In this document: piece after piece, positions 30,308 to 41,345 of the stretch
How positions within the stretch are numbered: position 1 is the first letter of the stretch
Layout of the letters: every line of letters starts with the position of its first letter
NCBI GenBank assembly: GCA_019155205.2
Contig: JAHNZQ020003146.1
Span: 1,181,548 to 1,245,547 of the forward strand
Source of the DNA: Gracilaria vermiculophylla
Lineage: Eukaryota > Rhodophyta > Florideophyceae > Gracilariales > Gracilariaceae
DNA: 64,000 nucleotides
Direction: 5' to 3'
Translations under genes and position numbers: made by a program
Notes under the pieces: generated by a model
Told to the model about the DNA's origin: nothing
Seen by the model: only the letters and a program-made list of their open reading frames with translations
The model's database searches: none

Positions 30308-31448
30308 CGAAAACAATTATTCACACATTCCTTGTTCTGCAAGATCAGGGCCTTAATTTCTGATTGGGGACTTCCTATGAGCTTTAAACGGGTCCTTGCT
30401 ATGAGTGATTAATCTGTACATCGAGAACAGGGCTGCAGTGGATTCAGAGCGTGCAGTGTACTTCACTGAATGTTGGTATTTACTCACTCCCTGAGGACTA
30501 GTGCTTTGTCTGTAATTCGATTGGAGCTCTGCTCTTTTCGCCTCATGCAACAGTTTCTGTGTTACTGGGCAACAGGATCCGACTATTGCAGTCTCGTGAC
30601 CTTAACCAGCTTTATCCGGAAAAAAACAGAGATGAGCAACGAAAGGAGAGGCTTCTTCTCATGGACGAGTACAGTATGATTCACTATCCGGCCCACATAC
30701 TTTACGGTAATAGAAACGACTGTTTCACTCAATCCAGTATTGAGACTCACAACCATGCGATTCCACGGTATGCATGTGTTTGCCAGCACCGACACAAACA
30801 TTAGAAATTGACGATTTCCTACCGTCAGCTGACCTTTCATCATAGCCACTGATGATACAGGGAATGGAAGTAATGTGGAACTACAGTGAACAATTGTGCT
30901 CTTTCTCTGTATCACGCAATCGGAAGGATGTCAATCTCGTCGTGGAAAGACGATTCTGAAGGGTTACATACGATGCCGCCATAATCACAACAGTTTCGAA
31001 CACAGCGCAAATGCCTTGTTTCGAAAGATCGTGTTGTGAAGACACCAGATGCGATGTAAGATTCGTGTTGGAAACGCGAATGTTTGATCATTTGAATTTT
31101 TGTGGTTGGAAGATCAAAACGGAAGAGTACAGTGGATACAGCTGGAAGCTTTCACTTGATACGCATTTTCTTGGGCGATATCACTCGTACCTTACAACAA
31201 TACCTTGCATGTTGTGAAGAAATATTCTGCGTCACATATGTTTCGCCCTCAGCTTCGTCAAGTCTAGATTGAAGAAATAATCACCGTCGCTGTTGACCAG
31301 ACACTTATGTATCGCTCGAAACACGAGAGGAATTAGTTTGTTTCAAACCGCAAGGGGGAAACCTGTCTCGACATCTCAGAATAGTAAAACGGTGGAATTA
31401 TTGTACCAAAGCTCGTGATCCACACGTCTGAAATCGACAAAGAAAGCC
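30308..31448. promoter_or_regulatory. Divergent intergenic region between the antiporter and photolyase genes
   Basis: About 1.1 kb with only short unrecognised open stretches. It must contain both promoters. No repeat or RNA gene was seen. Confidence 0.35.
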
Positions 31449-33092
31449 ATGAAGAACGCTATTTCGTTTGCGACAGTGTCCGGCTCAGTCCTGCACTGGT
31501 TTCGACGGGATCTCCGCCTCGCAGACAATCTCGCCTTAAATGCTGCAGTCAGACTGGCGAGGGAAAAAGAGACCCCGCTCATCCCCCTCTATGTCGTGGA
31601 CCCCGCGCTGGAACCGGAAAAATGCAGTGTAGCTCGCATGCGATTTCTGCGGGAATCGGTCTGTAGCCTGCAATCAAACTTACTTGAACACGGTCTTCAT
31701 CTCAGAGTGGTGGTTGGCCATGCCAACAAGGTTCTGCCGGAGCTGGCTCAACGATGGAGTGCCAAGAATGTTTTCTGGGAAAGAGAATATGCCCCTCAAC
31801 CTCGAAGGCGAGATGATTCAATAAGTTCTGAACTGAAATCGCTTGACATCCAGGTGCATACCTTTGATGGCTTTCTGCTGTACGACCCTGATCAACTTCT
31901 TCGACACTGTGATGGATGCGCCCCGCGAAATATGAACGGTATGTTGAATCTTGTTGATAGTGTTGGGGACCCGGAAAAGCCAAAGAACTTTGCGGACGGG
32001 AAGACGGTTAGCTTTGAGAAAGACCCCTATTTTACTGGAGACAAAGATGAAAATATGATGAGCTTTCCATCTCTCGTCGACCTTGGATACGAAGATGTAG
32101 AAAACAAGTGGACGGTTTTCAGAGGGGGTGAGGATGAAGGGTTGAAACGAATGGATGATTTCTTGCGGCTGAAGAACGGTCGCACCGCTGCTGACTTTTC
32201 GAAACCCAAGACTAGTCCAGCCACTTTTTCCACTCGAGAGACCACGGTTTTGTCGCCATATTTTGCGCTTGGATGTGTCAGTTGTCGCTCGTTTTACGCA
32301 AGACTTCGCGAAATTGAGCAGCGTTACAAACTCAATGAAATGCGTCAAACCACATTGTTGGGCCAGCTCATCTGGCGTGAACACTTTTGGCTGTTGGCAT
32401 ACACGATTGAACATTTTCATCAAATGCGAGGCAACAGTGTTTGCAGGCAGATTAATTGGCGCAACGAAAAAGAATCATCCAAGTTTCTCGAATGCTGGGC
32501 TGAGGCTCGAACCGGCTTCCCTTGGATCGACGCCTTGATGACTCAACTGCGGAACGAAGGTTTTATTCATCATCTAGGAAGGCATAGTTTGGCCTGTTTC
32601 TTAACAAGAGGCGATCTATGGGTAAGCTGGGAAGAGGGTTTCAAGGTATTCGAGAAGTATCTCCTAGATTACGACTACGCCTTGAATTCTGCGAACTGGA
32701 TGTGGCTCAGCTGTAGCGCTTTTTTTGTCATGTATTATCGCGTGTATTCCCCGGTTGCATTTGGCAAAAAATGGGACAAAGACGGAGAGTTCATTCGACA
32801 TTACCTCCCCGTACTAAAAAAGATGCCATCCAAATACATCTACGAGCCATGGAAAGCACCGGAAGCCGTTCAGAAGAAGGCCGGGTGTATCATCGGTAAG
32901 GATTACCCGAAGCCAATTGTCGACCACGCTAAGGTAAGTAAAGAAAACATAGAAAAAATGAAGAAAGAATATGCGAAGAAAGAGTTTGGAAAACTGGAAC
33001 AAGTGAGTGGAGAACCTCTGAAAAACGAGAATGATGGTCCTAACTCTGAAGGAAGTGTAGACTCTCCCCGGAAAAAGAGAAGGCGACTCTGA
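31449..33092 (+). CDS. (6-4) photolyase / animal-type cryptochrome
   Basis: A 547-residue member of the cryptochrome/photolyase family. The N-terminal domain begins VLHWFRRDLRLADNLAL. The FAD-binding domain has GFPWIDALMTQLRNEGFIHHLGRH (about residues 354-379), LTRGDLWVSWEEG, LNSANWMWLSCSAFF and the family tail PSKYIYEPWKAPEAVQKKAGCIIGKDYPKPIVDH. His375 and His379 correspond to the two active-site His residues of (6-4) photolyases, and an Asn sits before the ANWMWLS segment as in this clade. The enzyme would use light to repair pyrimidine (6-4) photoproducts; dual photoreceptor function is possible. The C-terminus is a Lys/Arg-rich tail (PRKKRRRL) suitable as a nuclear localisation signal. 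No long cryptochrome extension is present. Confidence 0.94.
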   Translation: MKNAISFATVSGSVLHWFRRDLRLADNLALNAAVRLAREKETPLIPLYVVDPALEPEKCSVARMRFLRESVCSLQSNLLEHGLHLRVVVGHANKVLPELAQRWSAKNVFWEREYAPQPRRRDDSISSELKSLDIQVHTFDGFLLYDPDQLLRHCDGCAPRNMNGMLNLVDSVGDPEKPKNFADGKTVSFEKDPYFTGDKDENMMSFPSLVDLGYEDVENKWTVFRGGEDEGLKRMDDFLRLKNGRTAADFSKPKTSPATFSTRETTVLSPYFALGCVSCRSFYARLREIEQRYKLNEMRQTTLLGQLIWREHFWLLAYTIEHFHQMRGNSVCRQINWRNEKESSKFLECWAEARTGFPWIDALMTQLRNEGFIHHLGRHSLACFLTRGDLWVSWEEGFKVFEKYLLDYDYALNSANWMWLSCSAFFVMYYRVYSPVAFGKKWDKDGEFIRHYLPVLKKMPSKYIYEPWKAPEAVQKKAGCIIGKDYPKPIVDHAKVSKENIEKMKKEYAKKEFGKLEQVSGEPLKNENDGPNSEGSVDSPRKKRRRL

Positions 33093-34384
33093 AAGGCCTT
33101 CGATGGGCATGCATTGTCAGCTGAGGCGAAGGGATTATCATCCTCCTGGCTCAGCGTTGGATAATCAATGAATGGTTTGGCAACAGTGCACTAACACGAA
33201 TGGTCACTCTGTGGGGATAGTCCTGGTGCAAAACCCTCTTGTCCGGACATGCGATGCAGAATCTCTTACAGTGGTCCACTCCCCGACGCAGACCTCCATG
33301 ATAGCCTCACCGAGATGGGAATTCGATTTCAGCTCAAGCATGAAGAACATCTGGCGCTCAAGAGGTCATTAAATATGCTGTGGCAACCGTCTTGCAGATC
33401 AAAGCCTCCCCCCTTGGTTCACGCTTCCAGAATTGCCAAGAAACCTCTTGACCGATGCGTGTGGATGGCGCTAGAACTTTTGATATGGCCGAGACGTTAT
33501 GTGAAGGCGCGTTCTCTAGATGGACTGATGAGGAAGGGCTGCTTGAGCGGGACTTCGTTCGTTACGTACGCTGAATCATATCGTCTCTATGGGAAGTTGT
33601 GGCTCTCAACCTCGCATTTATTTGCTGTGGAGGCGGAATAGGAAGCCCCTCTTCTCCTCGTCCGCTCACCTCTACACCCGATGACGCATGCGACGCTGCC
33701 TTTTTGCTTGCAGCAAACTGCACATGCGACTTCGGCCGAAGAGGTGAGAGGCCGAGGAGAAGAGGGACTTCGCTATTTGGTTTTGAATGATATCCATCGT
33801 CTCTTTTCCCTCCATGTTGTACTTTGAGCAAGAACGGATTCGGCGTGGTCCAGTACTTCAAAATCCTTATGAGGCACTAGGAAACGCACTCCACGGCAAC
33901 TTTCGGCATGCCTTTCCATGACAACCATAACTAAGACTGTAATTGCTAATGCTCAAATCAGTGCATAAACAAATACATTTTGTTGTATTAGGATTCTTTC
34001 CTCTTCGTTGCGATGAGAAGCGACGAAGGGACGCTGTTTATTGCCGTTTGTCCAAAGATGATCCTCTTACCAGTTGGTTTACTTCGTCCTGGGCCGCACA
34101 TCCAACTTATTACCCTGCAATATCTCTAGTCCTGAAATTTAGTGCTCTACTTATCTGCATCTGCATTGTAGTAACATAATGTATGAAGGCGGCTTACTCA
34201 GCTTGCCAATTTTCCCTCTGCGCCGTTGGTACAGCGACAATTCACATGTCGCTGCACTCAGCGAATCAGTTTAATTAAAGGAATTTATGTGCTCCTTTGG
34301 CGCTTGAAACAGCTATTGCGCTCCTCGTCGAACATTGCCGCCCGTGCATGCTTGTGAAAGGTTACCGGTCTATTTGTTCTCTTG
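33093..34384. other. Intergenic region containing a long foldback
   Basis: Contains an unrecognised plus-strand frame at 33249-33641 (130 codons, ATG start, no known motifs) and a long imperfect inverted repeat at 33635-33779. No other feature was supported. Confidence 0.4.
33635..33779. repeat. Long imperfect inverted repeat (foldback hairpin)
   Basis: The left arm is about 33635-33692 and the right arm about 33721-33779, separated by a loop of about 28 bases. The outer core pairs over about 31 positions with only three mismatches (the shared segment is CCCTCTTCTCCTCG). The inner part around GACGCATGCG continues with weaker pairing. The transcript of either strand would fold into a stem of more than 50 bp. 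It could be a small-RNA precursor, a foldback transposon remnant or a structured RNA. Confidence 0.8.
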
Positions 34385-36152
34385 CTAGAGAATGCCGTTC
34401 AAACGCAGATCTACACAAGGGACCGTGCGCCCTCCAGGTTTGTCTCCGATGGATGTGTAGGCGCCGTCCTTCCTTTGTAAATTCCATATCATCTGCGACA
34501 TACGGTGGTAGAATCGGATCATGGATTGCATCATCATCTGGTCAAGCGTCGTTTCTCCCAGCAAAGCTCGCAAGAGTTCTTCTTAATCTTGAGATGCTTC
34601 GATGTGCAATAGTGCTGAAAGATATCATGGTTAACCCCACTGCACCTCTAGTGGTGGTGGCTTTCTGCTGCTCCATAGATCCAGGTTTGGAGGCTATCAG
34701 ATGACTCTATGATATCGTTTTACCCGCGCTGTTCGATACTTGAGAATGCTCAGGACTGAAGAGGCAATGGATTTCCAATGAAGTTGGTTTTACTTCAATG
34801 CTTTTCTCTTTTCTATCTAAAAGTTCTTAGCATCCATCTCCAGTCGATAAGGTTGCGACTTCAGGAAGTTCTATATTCGATGGAATTACTAAGGGACACT
34901 CACCCGCGTCCTTCCCGCAGATCCTCCTGTACTCTTCTGCGACCGCCTTCCATTTCTCATGGAAAACTTCGGCCATCTGGCGCATAAGTTCACATTCGGC
35001 TCTTAGCGCCTTATCTTCCTCTTCCAACTTTTCCAATCTCATCCTCTGTTTCGCCCGACACTTCTCTACGCTCTCCCTGTTCCGTACCCGTCTCAACTTT
35101 TTGAGCTCTTCTTCACTACCAGCTCCCTCATTCTTCCGCTTCGTCCCACGTTTCTCCACACCGTCAGGCACGTTCACGTTCTCACCGGAACTCTGCCCAG
35201 ACGGTTCCCCGCAGATACGAGAAAGAACAGATGGGATGTCTGATGTCTTTTTCGCCATCCGCTTTAACACCCTCCTCACCACTGCACCTTCCCGGGATTC
35301 TTGCTCATTGGCGAGCGTCCCTTCTCCGTCCTGTTTTGCATCCTGCAATGTTCCGCTAGGATGCCCAGGAGGAGCCAGATCACCGGGAACCACTTTTTGA
35401 ATGCCATCAAGTGGTTCGGCATTTACCCGCAGAGCTCTTGGTTCAGCAATCTGCAAACGCTTTCCGTCGCCAGATTCAGCCCCTATGCCAACTTGTGCAT
35501 GGCCAGGTTCACGGGGGATGGAAAAGAGTCTTCCCCCGGAAACATAACGGCGATGGGGTGGGGCAGCTGCCACGGTGTTTGTTCCGTATCCTGACCCGCT
35601 GGCGCCTTGCGAAGGTAAAGGGGCTGGCATCGTGTTCCCATGACGCATCACCGGGATCGCACTGACGGTTGGGAGCGTCTGAGATTGCTGGTTGAGGGTG
35701 GGAAACCAGTTGAGAACCGCTTCGGACCCAACAGCTTGGTGCTCCTTTCCCGTCGCAGATCGGTTCCGATGTAACATGTCCACTGTTACATCAGACACGG
35801 AACGGACAAACTTGGGCGCGTTTGGTTCAGCGCCATTGCCTTGAGCGTTTTCACCGCCCTGTTCCGTGGCCGCGCCGGGCTGGCTTCCATTTGCCTTCAT
35901 GAACTCAAGAAAGTCATCCGCAGTAAACTGTGCGGACAGCGGTGGTGTTTGGCGAGGGACGGGCAGCAAGCCCAAGTGGTCCAAAGGGAGTGATAGAGAT
36001 GGAAGGTAGTCAGCTCCCGTGTCAGGAACATTGACAAGCTCCTCACCTTGCGCAGAAGTATTGTTTAAATACTCCAATACAGCTTGGCTTGGAAGTTCGG
36101 AAAGAGGGTCTGGGGAGGTTCCGAAGTTGAGGTAGTCGTTCGGGGTGCTCAT
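34385..36152 (-). CDS. bZIP transcription factor (probably two exons)
   Basis: The first exon (36152-34904, ATG at 36152) encodes about 416 residues, with a long disordered N-terminal part. A bZIP domain sits near residues 345-400: basic region RRVRNRESVEKCRAKQ (pattern N-x7-R), then a leucine zipper (LEKLEEEDKALRAECELM). The exon ends at a GTGAGT donor (34903). Two acceptors are possible. The one at 34581 (ATTAAG) opens 65 more codons ending at 34385, giving 481 residues with a Met-rich helical tail (LDQMMMQSMIRFYHRMSQM). The pyrimidine-backed TTTCAG just upstream gives a short tail ending at a TAA. Without splicing, the frame stops at 34827. The bZIP call is certain; the 3' structure is not. 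Confidence 0.8.
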
Positions 36153-38155
36153 TTTGTAGAGTATAAAGCGGTGAGCACGTTAAACTGAATAATCCCGAGT
36201 TCGTAAAAGATCGACGAGGACGCGAGTGGCTTCGGTTCAATGTCGTCAGTCGGAAGCTTCCCATGCTGTTTATATACTCTTGAAGTCGCTGGCGAACTTC
36301 CCAAAGAGAAGACTTGCTGCATTTTAAAAGGTTGCGAGGAGAGTTCCCAATGGATATTTAAACTACATTTACGAGAGGCGACCTCGTTTCTTGGGAGGCC
36401 TTCGTTGGTGGTAAAGCCCTGCACATGTGTAGTAAAGACCCGAAGGGGAATGTTATGAAGGCAGAAAAGCATGACCAGACGATATTGCCGAGACTGAAAA
36501 GGAGTCAAGATGAATTGTGAGCAGTTCCTCACGACTTTCACTGACGAGGAGAGAGATTAGGATTATTTGATTTTGGAAGTACTTTTCACATTAATCAGGG
36601 AAAGACTGAAGTTCAACAGTTAGACTTTTCTCTATCTCATGCTGTGTGAAATGCGGAAAAAGATTTGAAAAATTCCTTTCGAGAGAGAGGCCCCGAGCTT
36701 TTCTAAACATTGAAGGCTACTTCTGTGCAAAGACAAGCATATTCGCATTCCGAAATTCGATCTCGAGGTTATTTGTATACATTTCATCTCGGTTGAGGAA
36801 GCAGCAACACTGTTGAGCTTACCCCGCTTTGCTGTCCGCTCACCTTCGTTCAAGTGTGAAAAACTGAGATAGAAGGTGGAGGGAATCCTTCGAGTGGTGC
36901 GGTGCGACTGTGCCCAGGTCAGAAGTTGATTGGCGAGTGTCAAAACAAAGTCATTACGCGACGGACATGTCGGCTTAGCTTGCAAGAGGTTATCGTAGGT
37001 GATGGTGCGATGAAACAGTTGTGTGGCCAACTGGATAAAAATGGCTTTCCGAGACACCGTTGATACTGCATTACGGTCCAATCGATGAGATTGATGAGCA
37101 GAAGGTGTATTTTGAAAGTGCAGCCGAGCGTTGCATGTATAAGATGTTTTGACTTGTTCGGTTACTCATTGCAAGTGTGGATCTCAAGTGCTTTATACTG
37201 TGCGATGAGTACCGATTTTCCATTGAAGAGATCCCAAGTTTTATGCAAACGCCTCGCTTCGGCATCGGAATCGGAAGAAATAGCTTTCCATGAGCCGCAC
37301 GACAAGTTGTAAGTGGAGAACCGCATCTGGTATTTGACAATACTGCATCCGATTCAGAAACCTGCCTTAAAGATCGGTCGGCAGCAAACGTGGCATTTCC
37401 CATTTGCTGTATTTATAAGGAAACAGCTGTTTATAAGCCTCAAAAGATGGTGACCATAGCACTTCCCTCTCACGTCTCTGTGAAAGTTGCGTCTGCTCCA
37501 TGCTTTTGGGTAGCTGTTCGGCTACTTCAAGCATCAGTGTGCATCCGATGGAGCTAGCGCTTCGCATGCCACTAAAAGCTACCTTGGAGCATTGAAAAAA
37601 GAACAACTTTGAAGCCGAGAACGTGCGAAGGTACGGGGAACCCCCTGATGGCAGTCCACCGTCGGCTCAGCCATTGATCCCACAGTGAGAGAGAGATACC
37701 GAGGTGTTGCAACAGATGCTCCTGGAGGCGCGGCCTATCAGAAAGATTGATTTGATTGGTTGCTGTAGTGATTGTGCAAAGTGATTGGTGGGGTACCTGC
37801 ATCTCCGCATGGAAAACTGCTGAGCACACTTGGCATGCCGATAGGCGGAGCTTCGGCAACTTTCCGAATACCCCTCGTACACGCCAATTGGCCACACCAA
37901 TATCTTTGGCATCGCTGCTCGCCTCAAGCGCTGTATGGGTATGGGCACTACAGAACGTCTTTCTATCTGCATCCTGTGCTGCAATGTTGCGTTGGGTGTA
38001 CTGCGCAGCCTAAATCCTGCCCGTTCCCGTGTATATCTCCGCGGCGGGTGGTAGCTCTTTGGATCACGCACGCCACCTTCCCACTTCACGCTCGTGGAAT
38101 CATTTTCCGCACTTCAACGCATCATAGTCGCGAATCACCGCGGTGTATTCTTGCG
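36153..38155. other. Intergenic region with unresolved open stretches
   Basis: Two overlapping minus-strand open frames occur: 37403-37071 (110 codons, ATG start) and about 37170-36632 (about 179 codons without an ATG). They overlap in different frames and no splice pair joins them convincingly. No domain was recognised. The last 380 bp before 38156 are open in the frame of the next gene but look like leader. Confidence 0.3.
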
Positions 38156-40942
38156 ATGAAGCCTCGTCTGGCCCCCGTCTTCGTAGCACCTGCACCTCTT
38201 CACCACAAACATTACCAGCGAAAGAACTCGTTCAAATCTTCTGTCAAATACCCAAAAGCCACCGCTCAGCTCCCCCGCACGAAGGAACCCTCCAATACTT
38301 CCAAGTCCAAACGCGCTAAGTATGAATCTCACGAGCCGCCTAATCCGGGCTCCAAAACTCCGCTCCCCTATTTTGCCTACTTTTCCAACATGAATCCCAA
38401 CGTTTTTGGACCGCGTTCCAGGTTTCGCGCTCGTCGCGTGCGACCACATTCATCCGTACCGGCCCGTCTACCGGGCTATAAGCTCAAGTTTGATGTACCA
38501 GGCCTTCCGCCAGAGCCGCTGTTTGCCAATCTGCAGCCCGACGACCGCAATGAGGATGGTGTACACGGAGTGCTGCACTGGATATCGGCCGACGAGTTCA
38601 ACTCAGTCGCCTGGTCCGAAGGCGTGTTGCCATCAGTGTTCCCGAATTTCGCGCAAGTTGAAAGCGTATCGTGCGTGCTTGCAGATGGTACGACGGTCGA
38701 GGCACGCACCATAATATTCGAACCGCCGCCCTTCTCGGAGCTCGTCACCTCTATTTTGCGCCCGTCCCGACGATATGTGCTGAATGCGATCTATGGTGCG
38801 GAATTCCACGGGGTTGACTTCTCTTACATCGACAATGTGCTGCGACAGATTAAGACCGAGTCTGGTCCGTTAGGAGGGTTTGGCCTGATTACCGAGCCAC
38901 GTCCCCATCTCTTGGATCGACCCAATCCCAACGAACGTTTTCGGCGTCCTATCGATGAGATCTACTCCCCGTTTAACCAGATTCCCAAGCATGTTGAGCC
39001 TGCGATGGATAAGTTACGAGAAAGTGGAGAGAAAGTCGCACTGCATTTGATTCGACTATCTACCAAACCCCGTGATGCGTACAAGAAAAAGCTATACTAC
39101 GTCCCTGGTATAGACGGTAATGCAAAAGGTGTCGTGAGACAGATGGACGGGTTAGAAGAGGAAGGTATCTACGATGTATCAGGAATCGTTTATCCGCCCT
39201 ACAATCGTCAGTCTGTGCCTGAATTAGCATCAGAAATACTCAAACTCATTCGGGAAGACGCCGGTTCAGAAAGTGTGTGCATTTTCGGAGAAAGCATGGG
39301 CGGCATGCTATCTCTAGAGTGTGTGAGTCAGAATCGAGAGAGCCGTATAAAGCAATTGCCGTCGGTGAACTTGGAATTGGTAGTGTTGCTGAATCCAGCG
39401 TCAAGCTATTTGCGTTCAGCAGCACGAGAGTTTTGGGATACGCTTTTGTCTATTGGTCTTTCTGAAGAAGTGTACAAAGGGCTTTTACCAGTTGCTCTGC
39501 TTCCGTTGCTGATTGATTTCGATTCCATGGGCTCAAACTTTTCACCAGAACTCATACCGCGTTTGCGAAAAATGTTAACGGCACTCAATTCGGTTGCAGA
39601 TATATTACCTTCTCATGCAGTTCGATGGCGCATCAGTCTGCTGAAAAGCTTCAGCATGAAACCGAAGCAATACCGAGCGCTATCAGAAGCGGAGAGTGGT
39701 ACACAACTGGCTGTCATAGCGGCGATGAATGATAACCTTCTCCCCAGCTATTCCGAGCTTCAGAGATTGGAGCGGCTCATACCAGGGATCTACACAATGG
39801 TGTTGCCATACGGGGGCCACGCAGCGGGCTTGGACCCGAGATTCAACCTGAGTGCGTTTCTGCGCGCGTTCAACGTGGAAAAGGGGTCGACAAACGCCCC
39901 TCCGCCGAAAGCTTCTGCGACTTTGTTGAGGCGTCGAGAGGCGTTTCGCAATCGTTTTGGAACTCGCGCTCCCCAACGAAGCAAAAAACTTTCCAGCCAA
40001 GAGATGCGGGTGGCGCTGGGCTACATCAAGAACAGCACAAAGGAGTTTTCTCCTGTGTTCATCGGAGAGGAGAACATCCCCGCGTACGACCCCAAAAGAC
40101 CGGTGCTTTTCGTGAGTAACCACACGCTGCTCGGGTGGCTGGACGCGGCTCACCCGGTCACGCGCGTAATGCAATCGCGAGGGGTGCTGATCAGGTCCCT
40201 GGCGCACCCCATTGTGTTGCAGTCACCGGAGCTGGCGTTTCCAATGATGCCGAAAACGGACTCTGAGATCCTGAAGAAGTTTGGGGTGACGCAGATCGGG
40301 CCAAACTCGCTGGTGGAACAGCTTTCGCGGGGCAACTGGATGTTGATGTTCCCGGGAGGGGCGCGCGAAGCGCTCAAAGACCCGCGTGGGAGCAAGTACG
40401 CGCTGTTCTGGCCGCGCGAGCCGGAATTCGTGCGCAGCTGCGCGCTGTTCGGGGCGCAAATCGTGCCGATTTCGACGGTGGGGACGGAGGACAGCTACAT
40501 GCCGTTTCTGAGCTCGTCGCAGCTGAAGACGATCGTGGACACGGGGAGCAGGCTGGTCGGGCGGCCGATGGACTGGAGCTTTGCGGCGGACTCGGTGCGG
40601 GCGTGGAGGGGGGGCGGCGAGGAGGCGCAGCCCATAATCCCGCCGCTGCCGATCCCCACCGATCCGGACCGCATCTACTACCGGTTCGGCAAGCCAATCA
40701 GCGTGGGCGAGGAGTGTCTGACGAACGCGGAGGCGGAACGCGAGGTGTATGAGAGGGCCAGGGAGGCGGTGCGGGAGGGGATCGCCATTCTGCTGCGGCG
40801 GCGCGAGGCGGACGAGTACCGGCCGCGGCGGAAGAGGCGCCAGTTTGCGGAGCGGTTCGGCGGCGACGCGGAGGCGCCCGCCGGGCCGGCGTGGCTGTGG
40901 CGGCGCAACGGTGCGTATCTGGACGAGGATCGGCAGCCGTGA
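38156..40942 (+). CDS. Fusion protein: GGCT-like domain + esterase + acyltransferase (phytyl ester synthase type)
   Basis: A 928-residue protein with three domains. (1) Residues about 70-215 look like a gamma-glutamylcyclotransferase/AIG2-like fold: PYFAYFSNMN at the YGSN loop position, then LPGYKLKFDVPGLPPEP, VHGVLHWISADEF, AWSEGV with Glu155 at the catalytic Glu position, and PSRRYVLNAIYGAEFHGVD. (2) An alpha/beta-hydrolase follows (about 290-570) with the nucleophile elbow GESMGG, Ser380. (3) A lysophospholipid-acyltransferase-like domain (about 620-890) carries FVSNHTLLGWLD and LMFPGGAREALK. Domains 2 and 3 form the PES/DGAT family, which in plant plastids makes phytyl esters and triacylglycerol from chlorophyll and galactolipid breakdown. 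The basic, Pro/Ser-rich N-terminus may be a plastid transit peptide. Confidence 0.88.
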   Translation: MKPRLAPVFVAPAPLHHKHYQRKNSFKSSVKYPKATAQLPRTKEPSNTSKSKRAKYESHEPPNPGSKTPLPYFAYFSNMNPNVFGPRSRFRARRVRPHSSVPARLPGYKLKFDVPGLPPEPLFANLQPDDRNEDGVHGVLHWISADEFNSVAWSEGVLPSVFPNFAQVESVSCVLADGTTVEARTIIFEPPPFSELVTSILRPSRRYVLNAIYGAEFHGVDFSYIDNVLRQIKTESGPLGGFGLITEPRPHLLDRPNPNERFRRPIDEIYSPFNQIPKHVEPAMDKLRESGEKVALHLIRLSTKPRDAYKKKLYYVPGIDGNAKGVVRQMDGLEEEGIYDVSGIVYPPYNRQSVPELASEILKLIREDAGSESVCIFGESMGGMLSLECVSQNRESRIKQLPSVNLELVVLLNPASSYLRSAAREFWDTLLSIGLSEEVYKGLLPVALLPLLIDFDSMGSNFSPELIPRLRKMLTALNSVADILPSHAVRWRISLLKSFSMKPKQYRALSEAESGTQLAVIAAMNDNLLPSYSELQRLERLIPGIYTMVLPYGGHAAGLDPRFNLSAFLRAFNVEKGSTNAPPPKASATLLRRREAFRNRFGTRAPQRSKKLSSQEMRVALGYIKNSTKEFSPVFIGEENIPAYDPKRPVLFVSNHTLLGWLDAAHPVTRVMQSRGVLIRSLAHPIVLQSPELAFPMMPKTDSEILKKFGVTQIGPNSLVEQLSRGNWMLMFPGGAREALKDPRGSKYALFWPREPEFVRSCALFGAQIVPISTVGTEDSYMPFLSSSQLKTIVDTGSRLVGRPMDWSFAADSVRAWRGGGEEAQPIIPPLPIPTDPDRIYYRFGKPISVGEECLTNAEAEREVYERAREAVREGIAILLRRREADEYRPRRKRRQFAERFGGDAEAPAGPAWLWRRNGAYLDEDRQP

Positions 40943-41345
40943 GGCGGCGCGCGCACGACTTGCCGCTTCGCGCGCGCGGCCGTTTGTAGCCACGCACGCG
41001 CGCCGCGGGGCGGCGGCGCGCAGTCTGCCGCACGTGCCGCGCGGCGCGCCGCAAATATCTGCGACGCGTGGCCGCGCGTTGTTTGGCGGGAAACACGCGC
41101 TGCTGCCGCCGCCGTCGGCGCCACCGCCGTTGCTGCCACCGCCGTTGCCGCCGCCGCTGTCGCCGCCGCTGCCGCCGCTGCTGCCGCGCGCGCGCGTGGA
41201 AGGGGCGCTGCGTGTCGCCACAACATGTGGTCGCCGCGGCTGGTGAGCGCGCGTGTGTTTTAAGTCCAACAGTACAGAGCCTCAATTACAACAAAAACGC
41301 CATGCAGTTACAGGGGGGAGGGAGGGGGGCGCGCCGCCGGCGCGC
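40943..41345. other. GC-rich convergent spacer with CCG/CTG triplet repeats
   Basis: This is the tail-to-tail region between the PES-type gene and the CCT-motif gene. At about 41098-41192 it contains an imperfect run of CCG, CTG and GCC triplets with runs of alternating GC. Frames are open on both strands owing to composition and none looks genuine. Confidence 0.6.

Noticed and set aside
37772..38155. N-terminal extension of the PES-type protein by 128 codons
   Set aside because: It begins with a non-ATG codon, contains many Cys and His residues unlike a targeting peptide, and precedes a good ATG at 38156.
40223..41285. Arg-rich minus-strand frames of 180-348 codons opposite the end of the PES-type gene
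   Set aside because: They are antisense to well-supported coding sequence and made of Arg/Ala/Pro from GC-rich triplets.
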